From contig NZ_JABCJJ010000009.1 in the NCBI RefSeq assembly GCF_012952065.1, positions 62,001-126,000 on the forward strand: a DNA stretch of 64,000 nucleotides, read 5' to 3'. How positions within the stretch are numbered: the first letter of the stretch is position 1; each line of letters opens with the position of its first letter. The DNA is from Cellulomonas fimi (GTDB taxonomy: Bacteria > Actinomycetota > Actinomycetes > Actinomycetales > Cellulomonadaceae). Below are positions 1-8,028 of this stretch, piece after piece. The notes under the pieces are model-generated. The model was not told the origin of the DNA, made no database searches, and was given only the letters and a program-made list of their open reading frames with translations. Made by a program: the position numbers and the translations under genes.

Positions 1-53
1 GGTCTGACCGGTCGCCACCCTCCCGCCGAGCCACGTCCCGCGGCGCGCCGTGC

Positions 54-82
54 TTGACCGTCGATCGAACGCGTGTTCGAAT
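54..82 (+). promoter_or_regulatory. Promoter of the radical SAM gene
   Basis: A -35 hexamer TTGACC (54-59) is followed after exactly 17 bp by a -10-like hexamer TCGAAT (77-82). The GTG codon at 89 lies 6 nt past the -10, where transcription would begin, so the message is probably leaderless. This agrees with the absence of a Shine-Dalgarno sequence. The LexA box lies between the two hexamers. Confidence 0.6.
65..80 (+). promoter_or_regulatory. LexA (SOS) box
   Basis: The 16-base palindrome TCGAACGCGTGTTCGA is a perfect match to the actinobacterial/Bacillus-type SOS box (GAAC, four bases, GTTC, with flanking TC and GA). It lies between the -35 and -10 of the following gene, where bound LexA would block RNA polymerase. 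This implies DNA-damage induction of the radical SAM gene. Confidence 0.85.
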
Positions 83-88
83 GATCCG

Positions 89-1177
89 GTGCGGTGGGAC
101 GGGCAGCGGGTCGATGCGGCGGCGCCGGTCGGGGGCGACGGGGCGCTCCCGGGTCTGCAGCTGGCCGGCCTGGTCCGCAGCGTCCGGACGCCGGAGTTCG
201 CGGGGGTGACCTTCCACGAGGTGGCGTGCAAGAGCGCGCTCAACAAGGTGCCCGAGTCGTCGAGCATGCCCTTCCGGTGGACGGTCAACCCGTCGCGCGG
301 GTGCCTGCACGCGTGCACGTACTGCTACGCGCGGCCGACGCACGAGTACCTCGACCTCGGCGCGGGCCGGGACTTCGAGACGCAGATCGTCGTGAAGACC
401 AACGTGGTCGAGGTGCTCCGGGTGGAGCTCGCTCGGGCCGGCTGGCGGCGCGAGCACGTCGCCCTGGGCACCAACACCGACCCGTACCAGCGGCTGGAGG
501 GCCGGTACCGCCTCATGCCGGGGATCATCGAGGCGCTGGCGGCGTCGGGCACGCCGTTCTCGATCCTCACCAAGGGAACGCTGCTGCGCCGCGACCTTCC
601 GCTGCTGGCCGAGGCGGCGCGTGCGGTCCCCGTCGGCATCGGGGTCTCGCTCGCCGTCCTCGAGCACGACCTCCAGCAGTCGATCGAGCCGGGGACGCCG
701 ACGGCGAAGGCTCGGCTCGAGCTCGTCCGCGCCGTGCGCGAGGCGGGGCTGCCGTGCGGGGCGTTCGTCGCCCCCGTGATCCCCTGGCTGACGGACACCG
801 AGGAGCACCTGGAGGCGCTGCTCGGCGAGCTCGCGGCGGCCGGCGCGACCGGCGCGACCGTGCTGCCCATGCACCTGCGGGGCTCCGTGAAGCCCTGGTT
901 CTTCCAGTGGCTCGCCGGCGAGCACCCCGAGCTCGTCGCTCGGTACCGCCGGCTCTACGGGCATGGCGCCTACGTCCCGACGGAGTACAAGGACTGGCTC
1001 TGGGCCCGCGTCCGGCCGCTCCTGAGCCGTCACGGCTTCGCGTCTCGCGCTGAGCGGTCACCGGCGCAGCGCCGGTCCGGCGGCGCGCTCCGCCCGGAGG
1101 AGGGCAGCTACCCGACGGGGAGCATCGTCGTCGGGCCCGAGGCCGTGGCGGCCGCGCCCCAGCCGACGCTGTTCTGA
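89..1177 (+). CDS. Rv2578c-family radical SAM protein, SOS-regulated
   Basis: Radical S-adenosylmethionine protein of 362 residues, related to mycobacterial Rv2578c and, more distantly, spore photoproduct lyase-like enzymes. The Cx3Cx2C cluster motif (C72, C76, C79, in a GCLHACTYC context) would bind the [4Fe-4S] cluster that cleaves SAM. Family-typical stretches follow: an ALGTNTDPYQ segment, an SILTKGT segment and a C-terminal PTLF. I chose GTG 89 over GTG 50 because homologues begin with a short RWDGQ-type N-terminus and because the SOS box and -10 would otherwise lie inside the gene. The substrate is unknown. SOS control suggests a role in repair or tolerance of DNA damage, which is inference. 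Confidence 0.85.
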   Translation: MRWDGQRVDAAAPVGGDGALPGLQLAGLVRSVRTPEFAGVTFHEVACKSALNKVPESSSMPFRWTVNPSRGCLHACTYCYARPTHEYLDLGAGRDFETQIVVKTNVVEVLRVELARAGWRREHVALGTNTDPYQRLEGRYRLMPGIIEALAASGTPFSILTKGTLLRRDLPLLAEAARAVPVGIGVSLAVLEHDLQQSIEPGTPTAKARLELVRAVREAGLPCGAFVAPVIPWLTDTEEHLEALLGELAAAGATGATVLPMHLRGSVKPWFFQWLAGEHPELVARYRRLYGHGAYVPTEYKDWLWARVRPLLSRHGFASRAERSPAQRRSGGALRPEEGSYPTGSIVVGPEAVAAAPQPTLF

Positions 1178-1196
1178 GGTGTGCCACGATGCGCAG

Positions 1197-2951
1197 GTGA
1201 CCGAGCCCCGGACCGGCGACCAGGGTGACCTGGACGTCGACGTGCTCGTCGTCGGCTCGGGGTTCGGCGGCTCGGTCGCGGCGCTGCGGCTGACCGAGAA
1301 GGGGTACCGCGTCGCGGTCCTGGAGGCCGGTCGGCGCTTCGAGGACCACGAGTTCCGTTCCTCCTGGCACCTGCGGACCTTCCTGTGGGCGCCGCGGCTG
1401 GGCTGCTACGGCATCCAGCGCATCCATCTGCTCCGGGACTCGCTCGTCCTCGCCGGGGCGGGCGTCGGGGGCGGTTCCCTGGTCTACGCCAACACCCTGT
1501 ACCGGCCGCTGCGGCCCTTCTTCACGGACCCGGCGTGGGGCTCGATCACCGACTGGGAGGCGGAGCTCGCGCCGCACTACGACCAGGCGAGCCGGATGCT
1601 CGGCGTGACCACCAACCCGACGACGACGGATGCCGACAGGCTCATGCTGACCGTCGCGGGGCGCATGGGGTGTGCCGACACGTTCAGGCCCGCGGACGTC
1701 GGCGTGCTGTTCGGGGCCCCTGGCGTCACCGTCCCGGACCCGTACTTCGGTGGCGCAGGGCCCGCGCGCACCGGGTGCACCGAGTGCGGCGCGTGCATGA
1801 CGGGCTGCCGCGTGGGCGCCAAGAACACGCTCACCAAGAACTACCTGCACCTCGCGGAGCGCGCAGGCGCGAGGGTCGTGGCCCTGACGACGGTGACGGA
1901 GGTCGTGCCGCGGGCCGACGGGACCTGGACGGTCGTGTCGCGGCCGAGCGGGGGAGCGCAGGGGCTGCGCGGCCGGACCGTCTGGCGGGCCGACCAGGTG
2001 GTCCTGGCCGCCGGGACGTACGGCACCCAGACGCTGCTGCACCGGATGCGCGCGGCAGGGCGCCTGCCCGGGCTGTCACCGCGCCTGGGCGAGCTGACCC
2101 GGACGAACTCGGAGGCGCTCCTCGGGGCGAGCGCCCCACGCGTCGACCCGGCGCGCGATCTCAGCCGGGGGGTGGCGATCACGTCGTCCTTCTTCACCGA
2201 CCCGACGACGCACGTCGAGCCCGTCCGCTACGGCAGGGGCTCGAACGCGATGGCCCTGCTCCAGACGGTGCTGACGGCCGGGGCGCCGCGCTCCCGCAGG
2301 TGGCGGAGCATCCTCGCGGGCTACGTGCGCGAGCTGCGCCGCCGACCGGTCACGACGCTGCGGACGCTCGCGCCCTACCGCTGGAGCGAGCGCACGACGA
2401 TCGCGCTGGTCATGCAGGCGCTCGACAACTCGCTGACCACGTCGCTCGCCGGCGGGCGCGGCGCCGGCCGGTGGCGCCGGCGACGCGATCCGCTGCGTCG
2501 TCGGCTCACGAGCCGGCAGGGCGCGGGGGAGCCGAACCCCACGTGGATCCCGGCCGGCAACCGGGCGGCCGAGCTCATGGCCGAGGAGCTGGACGGGATC
2601 GCGGGCGGCAGCTGGGGCGACCTGGTCAACATGCCAATGACGGCGCACTTCCTCGGCGGGTGCCCGATCGGCGCGACGCCGGCCGAGGGCGTGCTCGACC
2701 CGTACCAGCGGGTCCACGGCTACCCCACGCTGCACGTCCTCGACGGCGCGGCCGTCACGGCGAACCTCGGCGTGAACCCGTCGCTCACCATCACGGCGCA
2801 GGCGGAGCGCGCCGCGTCGCTGTGGCCCGTGGCCGGTGAGCCGGACCCGCGGCCGGTCCAGGGCTCCCCGTACCGGCGGCTCGCACCCGTGCCGCCCCAC
2901 CGGCCGGCCGTCCCCGCCGGTGCTCGTGGCGCCCTGCGGACCACCCACTAG
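1197..2951 (+). CDS. GMC-family FAD oxidoreductase (cholesterol-oxidase-like)
   Basis: FAD-dependent oxidoreductase of 584 residues. The dinucleotide-binding GxGxxG motif lies at about residues 20-25 (VVGSGFGG), and the C-terminal GMC region contains a GGCPIG segment and a GVNPSLTI segment. It resembles the actinobacterial cholesterol-oxidase-like branch (Rv3409c type). A four-cysteine motif Cx2Cx2Cx3C ([11 protein letters not shown]) at about residues 195-210 is shared by that branch and might bind an iron-sulfur cluster. There is no signal peptide, so it should be cytoplasmic. Two GTG starts exist (1179 and 1197). I prefer 1197 because the sequence then begins with an ordinary [10 protein letters not shown]-terminus and has a CACGAT -10-like hexamer 6 nt upstream. 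The true substrate cannot be told from sequence. Confidence 0.8.
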   Translation: MTEPRTGDQGDLDVDVLVVGSGFGGSVAALRLTEKGYRVAVLEAGRRFEDHEFRSSWHLRTFLWAPRLGCYGIQRIHLLRDSLVLAGAGVGGGSLVYANTLYRPLRPFFTDPAWGSITDWEAELAPHYDQASRMLGVTTNPTTTDADRLMLTVAGRMGCADTFRPADVGVLFGAPGVTVPDPYFGGAGPARTGCTECGACMTGCRVGAKNTLTKNYLHLAERAGARVVALTTVTEVVPRADGTWTVVSRPSGGAQGLRGRTVWRADQVVLAAGTYGTQTLLHRMRAAGRLPGLSPRLGELTRTNSEALLGASAPRVDPARDLSRGVAITSSFFTDPTTHVEPVRYGRGSNAMALLQTVLTAGAPRSRRWRSILAGYVRELRRRPVTTLRTLAPYRWSERTTIALVMQALDNSLTTSLAGGRGAGRWRRRRDPLRRRLTSRQGAGEPNPTWIPAGNRAAELMAEELDGIAGGSWGDLVNMPMTAHFLGGCPIGATPAEGVLDPYQRVHGYPTLHVLDGAAVTANLGVNPSLTITAQAERAASLWPVAGEPDPRPVQGSPYRRLAPVPPHRPAVPAGARGALRTTH

Positions 2952-3025
2952 GATCGTCCGGGCGCGTCCAGCGCCCTCCCGTGCTCGCGACCCGAGCCGT
3001 GCACCTCCCCGGAAGGACCTCCTTC

Positions 3026-4840
3026 GTGCTTCGCACCCACACCGCCGGCTCGCTGCGAGCCGAGCACATCGGTCAGACCGTCACGCTCACGGGCTGGGTC
3101 GACCGGCGCCGGGATCACGGTGGGGTGGCGTTCATCGACCTGCGGGACGCGTCCGGGGTCGCGCAGGTGGTGATCCGTGACGAGGTGGTCGCGCACGGGC
3201 TGCGCAACGAGTACGTCCTGCAGGTGACCGGCGAGGTCGGGCGCCGTCCCGAGGGCAACGAGAACCCCAACCTGGCGACCGGCGAGATCGAGCTCGTGGC
3301 GAGCGACGTCGTCGTGCTCAACGAGTCGGCTCCGCTGCCGTTCCAGGTCTCCGCGGCGTCGGACGAGGCCGTGGGCGAGGAGGCGCGCCTCAAGTACCGG
3401 TACCTCGACCTGCGCCGCCCCGCGCCCGCGCACGCGCTCCGCCTCCGGGCCAAGGCCAACGCCGCGGCGCGCCGGGTGCTCGACGCCGAGGAGTTCGTCG
3501 AGATCGAGACGCCGACCCTGACCCGGTCGACGCCCGAGGGCGCGCGCGACTTCATCGTCCCGGCGCGGCTGTCGCCCGGCTCGTGGTACGCGCTCCCGCA
3601 GTCGCCGCAGCTGTTCAAGCAGCTGCTCATGGTCGCCGGGATGGAGCGGTACTACCAGATCGCCCGCTGCTACCGCGACGAGGACTTCCGCGCCGACCGC
3701 CAGCCCGAGTTCACGCAGCTCGACGTCGAGATGAGCTTCGTCGAGCAGGACGACGTGATCGCCGTCGGTGAGCGCGTGCTCGTGGCGCTCTGGGAGCTCG
3801 TCGGGTACACGATCCCGACCCCCGTCCCGCGCATGACGTTCGCGGACGCGATGGCGCGGTACGGCTCCGACAAGCCCGACCTGCGCTTCGGCCAGGAGCT
3901 CGTCGAGCTCACGGGGTACTTCAAGGACACCCCGTTCCGGGTCTTCCAGGCGCCGTACGTCGGCGCCGTCGTCATGCCCGGTGGGGCGTCGCAGCCGCGG
4001 CGCACGTTCGACGCGTGGCAGGACTGGGCGAAGTCGCGCGGCGCCAAGGGGCTCGCGTACGTGACGGTCTCCGACGACGGCGAGCTCGGCGGACCCGTCG
4101 CCAAGAACCTCTCGGACGCCGAGCGCGAGGGCCTCGTGGCTGCCGTGGGCGCGCAGCCGGGGGACTGCGTCTTCTTCGCGGCCGGCAAGGTCGCCGACGC
4201 GCGTGCGCTCCTGGGTGCGGCGCGCCTCGAGATCGGCCGCCGGTGCGGCCTCATCGACGAGACCGAGTGGTCGTTCGTGTGGGTCGTCGACGCGCCCCTG
4301 TTCAAGCCGACCGGCGAGGACGACGACGTCGCGGTGGGCGGTGGCTCGTGGACGGCGGTGCACCACGCGTTCACGTCGCCCACGCCGCAGTGGCTCGACC
4401 GGTTCGAGTCGGACCCCGGCAGCGCGCTCGCCTACGCCTACGACATCGTGTGCAACGGCAACGAGATCGGCGGCGGATCCATCCGTATCCACCGACGTGA
4501 CGTCCAGGAGCGGGTGTTCGACGTCATGGGCATCGGGCCCGAGGAGGCGCAGGAGAAGTTCGGGTTCCTCCTCGACGCCTTCGCGTTCGGCGCGCCGCCG
4601 CACGGCGGGATCGCGTTCGGGTGGGACCGCATCCTCGCGCTCCTGACGGGCTCGGACTCGATCCGCGAGGTCATCGCGTTCCCGAAGTCCGGCGGCGGGT
4701 ACGACCCGCTCACCGGGGCACCGGCGCCGATCACGGCGCAGCAGCGCCGTGAGGCGGGTGTGGACGTCGCGCCCAAGCCTGCGGCGTCGGCGGTGGAGGA
4801 TCCCCGGACGGTCGTCACGGCAGCGCGCGCCACGGAGTGA
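3026..4840 (+). CDS. aspS: Aspartyl-tRNA synthetase (probably non-discriminating)
   Basis: Class II aminoacyl-tRNA synthetase of 604 residues: an OB-fold anticodon domain (about 1-105), a catalytic core with motif 2 ([19 protein letters not shown]), a bacterial insertion domain, and motif 3 near the end (GIAFGWDR). It charges tRNA-Asp. The GTG start at 3026 has a strong GGAAGGA ribosome site 8 nt upstream. Residue 31 is histidine (RRRDHGG), the state associated with non-discriminating AspRS that also charges tRNA-Asn, whereas discriminating E. coli AspRS has leucine there. This implies a GatCAB amidotransferase elsewhere in the genome. The stop overlaps the next start. Confidence 0.96.
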   Translation: MLRTHTAGSLRAEHIGQTVTLTGWVDRRRDHGGVAFIDLRDASGVAQVVIRDEVVAHGLRNEYVLQVTGEVGRRPEGNENPNLATGEIELVASDVVVLNESAPLPFQVSAASDEAVGEEARLKYRYLDLRRPAPAHALRLRAKANAAARRVLDAEEFVEIETPTLTRSTPEGARDFIVPARLSPGSWYALPQSPQLFKQLLMVAGMERYYQIARCYRDEDFRADRQPEFTQLDVEMSFVEQDDVIAVGERVLVALWELVGYTIPTPVPRMTFADAMARYGSDKPDLRFGQELVELTGYFKDTPFRVFQAPYVGAVVMPGGASQPRRTFDAWQDWAKSRGAKGLAYVTVSDDGELGGPVAKNLSDAEREGLVAAVGAQPGDCVFFAAGKVADARALLGAARLEIGRRCGLIDETEWSFVWVVDAPLFKPTGEDDDVAVGGGSWTAVHHAFTSPTPQWLDRFESDPGSALAYAYDIVCNGNEIGGGSIRIHRRDVQERVFDVMGIGPEEAQEKFGFLLDAFAFGAPPHGGIAFGWDRILALLTGSDSIREVIAFPKSGGGYDPLTGAPAPITAQQRREAGVDVAPKPAASAVEDPRTVVTAARATE

Positions 4841-5769
4841 TGCGGGGCTCGAGCGAGCGGGGTGCGGTCGGCGGCGCGAGCGCGTCGCGTACGGGCGGCG
4901 GTGGTCCACGTGCCGTCGCCGCACGCACGGTGCACGACCTGCCCGAGCCGTGGTGCACTGAGCCGTACCTGGTGGGGGAGTTCGCCGCCGCGGGCGTCCT
5001 CGCGGCCTGGGCCGACGACACGGCGTTGCTGGCGGTCGTCGACGGCGCCGGGCGCCCACCCGGGCTCGTCGGCATCGGCGCGGCCGACCGGCTGGCCGAG
5101 CTGGTCGGCGAGGCAGCCGTCCACGACGCCGCGCTGCTGGCGTCGGTCCGGTTCGCGACCCTGGCGCGGGGTGCATCCGAGCGGCTCGACCCGGACGCCG
5201 CCGCCGTGCTCCGCCACCTCGACGGTCCCGCGTCCGACTGGGACTGGTTCTGGGTCGACCGTCCGCTCGCCGGCGCGGATCCCGGGCACGCCGTCGCCGA
5301 GCGGCTCGCGGACGGTCCCGGCACTGTCGCCGAGGTCCGCGACTTCCTCGCCGTCGGGCACCCCGAGGCCAGCACCGCACCGGACGACCCGCGGCTGCTC
5401 GGCTGGTGGGGTGCGCGCGAGGCCGGGAGGCTGGTCGCGGTCGTCGGTGCGATGCGCTTCGCGCCGGGGCTGGCGCCGCACCTCGTCTCGCTCGGCGTCG
5501 ACCCCCGCCGACGCGGTCGACGGCTGGCTGCCGCCGTCCTGCGCGCCGCGGTGCGCGACTGCCTCGAGCTGCGGCCCGCCGTCGGTGCGCCGATGGTCAC
5601 CCTCGGCATGTACGCCGACAACGAGGCGGCGCGGCGCGTCTACGAGCGGCTCGGGTTCGAGCAGCGGCACGCCTTCTCGAGCCGCCGCCCGTCCCGCGAG
5701 CCGCACCGCTCAGGCGGCGCTGCTCAGAGGCGTCCGAGCAGCTCGCCGAACGACGGCGCGTCGGCGTAG
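4840..5769 (+). CDS. GNAT-family N-acetyltransferase
   Basis: Protein of about 309 residues with a C-terminal GNAT fold: the acetyl-CoA loop in a VDPRRRGRRLAAAVL context (motif A) and the closing segment MYADNEAARRVYERLGF (motif B). The N-terminal half is a degenerate acetyltransferase-like region of unknown target. It overlaps the aspS stop by one base (TGATG), so it is translationally coupled. GTG 4837 is an alternative start only one codon upstream. Its last 46 bp overlap the convergent FMN reductase gene; the arginine/serine-rich tail after RHAFS is probably a run-through extension without domain structure. The substrate is unknown. Confidence 0.75.
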   Translation: MRGSSERGAVGGASASRTGGGGPRAVAARTVHDLPEPWCTEPYLVGEFAAAGVLAAWADDTALLAVVDGAGRPPGLVGIGAADRLAELVGEAAVHDAALLASVRFATLARGASERLDPDAAAVLRHLDGPASDWDWFWVDRPLAGADPGHAVAERLADGPGTVAEVRDFLAVGHPEASTAPDDPRLLGWWGAREAGRLVAVVGAMRFAPGLAPHLVSLGVDPRRRGRRLAAAVLRAAVRDCLELRPAVGAPMVTLGMYADNEAARRVYERLGFEQRHAFSSRRPSREPHRSGGAAQRRPSSSPNDGASA

Positions 5770-6338
5770 AGGTCGGCAGGCCCGGCGTTCTCCTGCTCGG
5801 CGACCAGCTCGGCCAGCTCGCGCCCGGCGCGGCGGATGCGGTCGGGCAGCGGGTTGACGTCGTCCTGGCCCGACCAGTCGTCGGTCGCGGCGAACACGGA
5901 CGTGCGCGTGACCTCCGCCCGCAGGTAGGTGAACAGCGGCCGCATCGAGTACTCCAGCGCGAGGGAGTGCCGCGCGGTGCCGCCCGTCGCGCCGATGAGC
6001 ACGGGCATGCCGGTGAGCGAGTCCTTGTCGAGGATGTCGACGAACGACTTGAACAGGCCCGAGTAGGTCGTGGTGAACAGGGGCGTGACGGCGATCAGCC
6101 CGTCGGCTCGCGTCACCTGCTCGAGGACGCCCCGCAGGTCCCCGCTCGGGAACCCGGTGAGCATCGCGTTCATGATCTCGTGCGCGACGTCGCGCAGCTC
6201 GACGGTCTGCACCGTGGCCGTCAGGCCACGGGCCTCGAGCTCGGCGACGGCGGCCTGGGCAAGCCGGTCGGCGAGCATGCGGGTGGACGACGGCTGGCTG
6301 AGGCCGGCGGAGATGACGGCGATCGTGCGGTCGCTCAT
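5724..6338 (-). CDS. NADPH-dependent FMN reductase (CE1759-like)
   Basis: Flavodoxin-like FMN reductase of 204 residues. The N-terminus AVISAGLSQPSSTRMLAD is the phosphate-binding loop of the family, and a TPLFTTTYSGLFKSF segment forms the second FMN loop. It would supply reduced FMN to the luciferase-like monooxygenase just upstream; this duo (CE1758/CE1759 families) is a recognised actinobacterial arrangement. An AGGAAG ribosome site lies 9 nt before the ATG. The 3' end overlaps the convergent acetyltransferase gene by 46 bp. Confidence 0.85.
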   Translation of the reverse strand: MSDRTIAVISAGLSQPSSTRMLADRLAQAAVAELEARGLTATVQTVELRDVAHEIMNAMLTGFPSGDLRGVLEQVTRADGLIAVTPLFTTTYSGLFKSFVDILDKDSLTGMPVLIGATGGTARHSLALEYSMRPLFTYLRAEVTRTSVFAATDDWSGQDDVNPLPDRIRRAGRELAELVAEQENAGPADLYADAPSFGELLGRL

Positions 6339-6413
6339 GGTGTCTGCTTCCTGGTGCGTCGTGCGAGGCGTGGGGTGCGGGTGGTGCTGCGGAAGTCGGG
6401 GTACGGCGGGAGT

Positions 6414-7610
6414 TCAGAGGCCGAACGCGGCGCCGGCGCGGGAGACCTTGTCGGCCGCCGCGGTGTCGTCCTCGGCCGTCTTGCCCGTCCAGTGGTCGTC
6501 ACCTGCGACGTGCTGGTCGCCCGCCGTGCCGGCGGCTCGCGCCTGGGCGACGCGCTCGGCGTGGCTCGGCGGGTTCGACGGCACACCGGCGGGGCGCTTG
6601 GCCTCGAGCTCGGCGCGCAGCGCCGGCACGATCTCCTCGGCGAGGATGTCGATCTGCTCGAGCACGGTCTTGAGCGGCAGCCCGGCGTGGTCGATCAGGA
6701 AGAGCTGACGCTGGTAGTCGCCGACGGCGTCGCGCATGGTGGCGTAGCGGTCGATGACCTCCTGCGGGCTGCCGACCGTGAGCGGCGTCTGGGCGGTGAA
6801 GTCCTCCATCGAGGGGCCGTGGCCGTAGACGGGCGCGTTGTCGAAGTACGGCCGGAACTCGCGGACGGCGTCCTGGGAGTTCTTCCGGGCGAAGAACTGC
6901 CCGCCGAGGCCGACGATCGCCTGGTTGGCGGCCCCGTGGCCGTAGTGCTCGAAGCGCTTGCGGTAGTACTCGACCATCGTCTTCGTGTGCTCGACGGGCC
7001 AGAAGATGTTGTTGTGGAAGAACCCGTCGCCGTAGTAGGCGGCCTGCTCGGCGATCTCGGGGCTGCGGATCGAGCCGTGCCACACGAAGGGCGCGACGCC
7101 GTCGAGCGGGCGCGGGGTCGCGGTGAAGCCCTGCAGCGGGGTGCGGAACTTGCCCTGCCAGTCCACGACGTCCTCGGTCCACAGGCGTCGCAGCAGCGCG
7201 TAGTTCTCGATCGCGAGGTTGATGCCCTGGCGGATGTCCTTGCCGAACCACGGGTAGACCGGGCCGGTGTTGCCGCGACCCATCATGAGGTCCATCCGGC
7301 CGTCCGTGATGACCTGGAGCATCGCGTAGTCCTCGGCGATCTTCACCGGGTCGTTCGTCGTGATCAGGGTCGTGGCCGTCGACAGGACGATGTTCTCGGT
7401 GGTGCCGGCCAGGTAGCCCAGCATCGTCGTGGGCGAGGAGGCCACGAACGGCGGGTTGTGGTGCTCGCCGGTCGCGAACACGTCGAGCCCGGCCTGGTCC
7501 GCGTGCTGGGCGATCGTGAGGATGGAGCGCACACGCTGGGTGTCGTCCGGCGTCGTACCGGTGGTCGGGTCGGTCGTGACGTCACTGACCGTGAAGATGC
7601 CGAACTGCAT
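6414..7610 (-). CDS. Luciferase-like flavin monooxygenase (CE1758-like)
   Basis: LLM-class flavin-dependent oxidoreductase of 398 residues with the TIM-barrel bacterial luciferase fold. The N-terminus (MQFGIFTVSDV), an FATGEHHN segment and the MMGRGNTGP segment are typical of the family. It would use FMNH2 and O2 to oxidise an unknown organic substrate, with the next gene (FMN reductase) as electron supplier. The gap between the two is 75 bp, and both probably form one transcript. Upstream lies a short, unusually AT-rich palindromic patch that may be an operator. Confidence 0.87.
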   Translation of the reverse strand: MQFGIFTVSDVTTDPTTGTTPDDTQRVRSILTIAQHADQAGLDVFATGEHHNPPFVASSPTTMLGYLAGTTENIVLSTATTLITTNDPVKIAEDYAMLQVITDGRMDLMMGRGNTGPVYPWFGKDIRQGINLAIENYALLRRLWTEDVVDWQGKFRTPLQGFTATPRPLDGVAPFVWHGSIRSPEIAEQAAYYGDGFFHNNIFWPVEHTKTMVEYYRKRFEHYGHGAANQAIVGLGGQFFARKNSQDAVREFRPYFDNAPVYGHGPSMEDFTAQTPLTVGSPQEVIDRYATMRDAVGDYQRQLFLIDHAGLPLKTVLEQIDILAEEIVPALRAELEAKRPAGVPSNPPSHAERVAQARAAGTAGDQHVAGDDHWTGKTAEDDTAAADKVSRAGAAFGL

Positions 7611-7638
7611 GGCTGCGCCCCTCGAGAAGTCGATGCGA

Positions 7639-7650
7639 ATGCATGTACAT
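7639..7650. promoter_or_regulatory. Overlapping palindromes upstream of the monooxygenase gene
   Basis: ATGCAT (7639-7644) and ATGTACAT (7643-7650) overlap in an AT-rich patch about 30 nt upstream of the luciferase-like gene, within otherwise about 75% GC sequence. It could be a regulator's operator or part of a promoter. There is no regulator gene next to it, so this is a guess from symmetry alone. Confidence 0.3.
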
Positions 7651-7688
7651 CGGTGGGTAACGAGGAGCCTGCGCGGTCTATTCCGCGA

Positions 7689-8027
7689 TCACCAGCGCGT
7701 CGGCGGCTCGACGTCTCCGCTGAGTCCCAGGTGCCGCGGCGGCTCGCGGTCGGCATCGGCGTCGGCGTCGAGCACGGGCGCCGGGACGCGAGGCTTCGTG
7801 GTGAGGGCCCACCGCCACGCGCGCGGCAGGACGAGGCACAGGGCGAGCAGCAGCACTCCCGAGCCGAAGAACGTCCACGCGAGGTCCGGACCCCCACCGA
7901 GGATCGCCGCCCGCGCCATGGCGGCCGCGAGCAGCACCGTGTAGAGGCTGAGCAGGCCCGCGACGCCCAGCCGGGTGCGGTAGGCCCAGACCGAGCCGAC
8001 GTGACCGACGCGCAGCGGGGGCACCAT
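7689..8027 (-). CDS. Small membrane protein linked to the MMPL exporter
   Basis: Predicted protein of 112 residues with two hydrophobic segments (about 20-38 and 46-68) and a charged C-terminal tail rich in Asp, Pro and Arg. I do not recognise a family. The ATG at 8027 follows the stop of the MMPL exporter gene by one base, so the two are almost certainly co-transcribed and coupled. A role as an accessory membrane subunit is inferred from context only. Confidence 0.6.
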   Translation of the reverse strand: MVPPLRVGHVGSVWAYRTRLGVAGLLSLYTVLLAAAMARAAILGGGPDLAWTFFGSGVLLLALCLVLPRAWRWALTTKPRVPAPVLDADADADREPPRHLGLSGDVEPPTRW

Positions 8028-8028
8028 G

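Noticed and set aside
5700-5769. Frameshift at the end of the acetyltransferase gene
   Set aside because: The GNAT domain is complete before this point; the tail is simple read-through to the next stop over the convergent gene.
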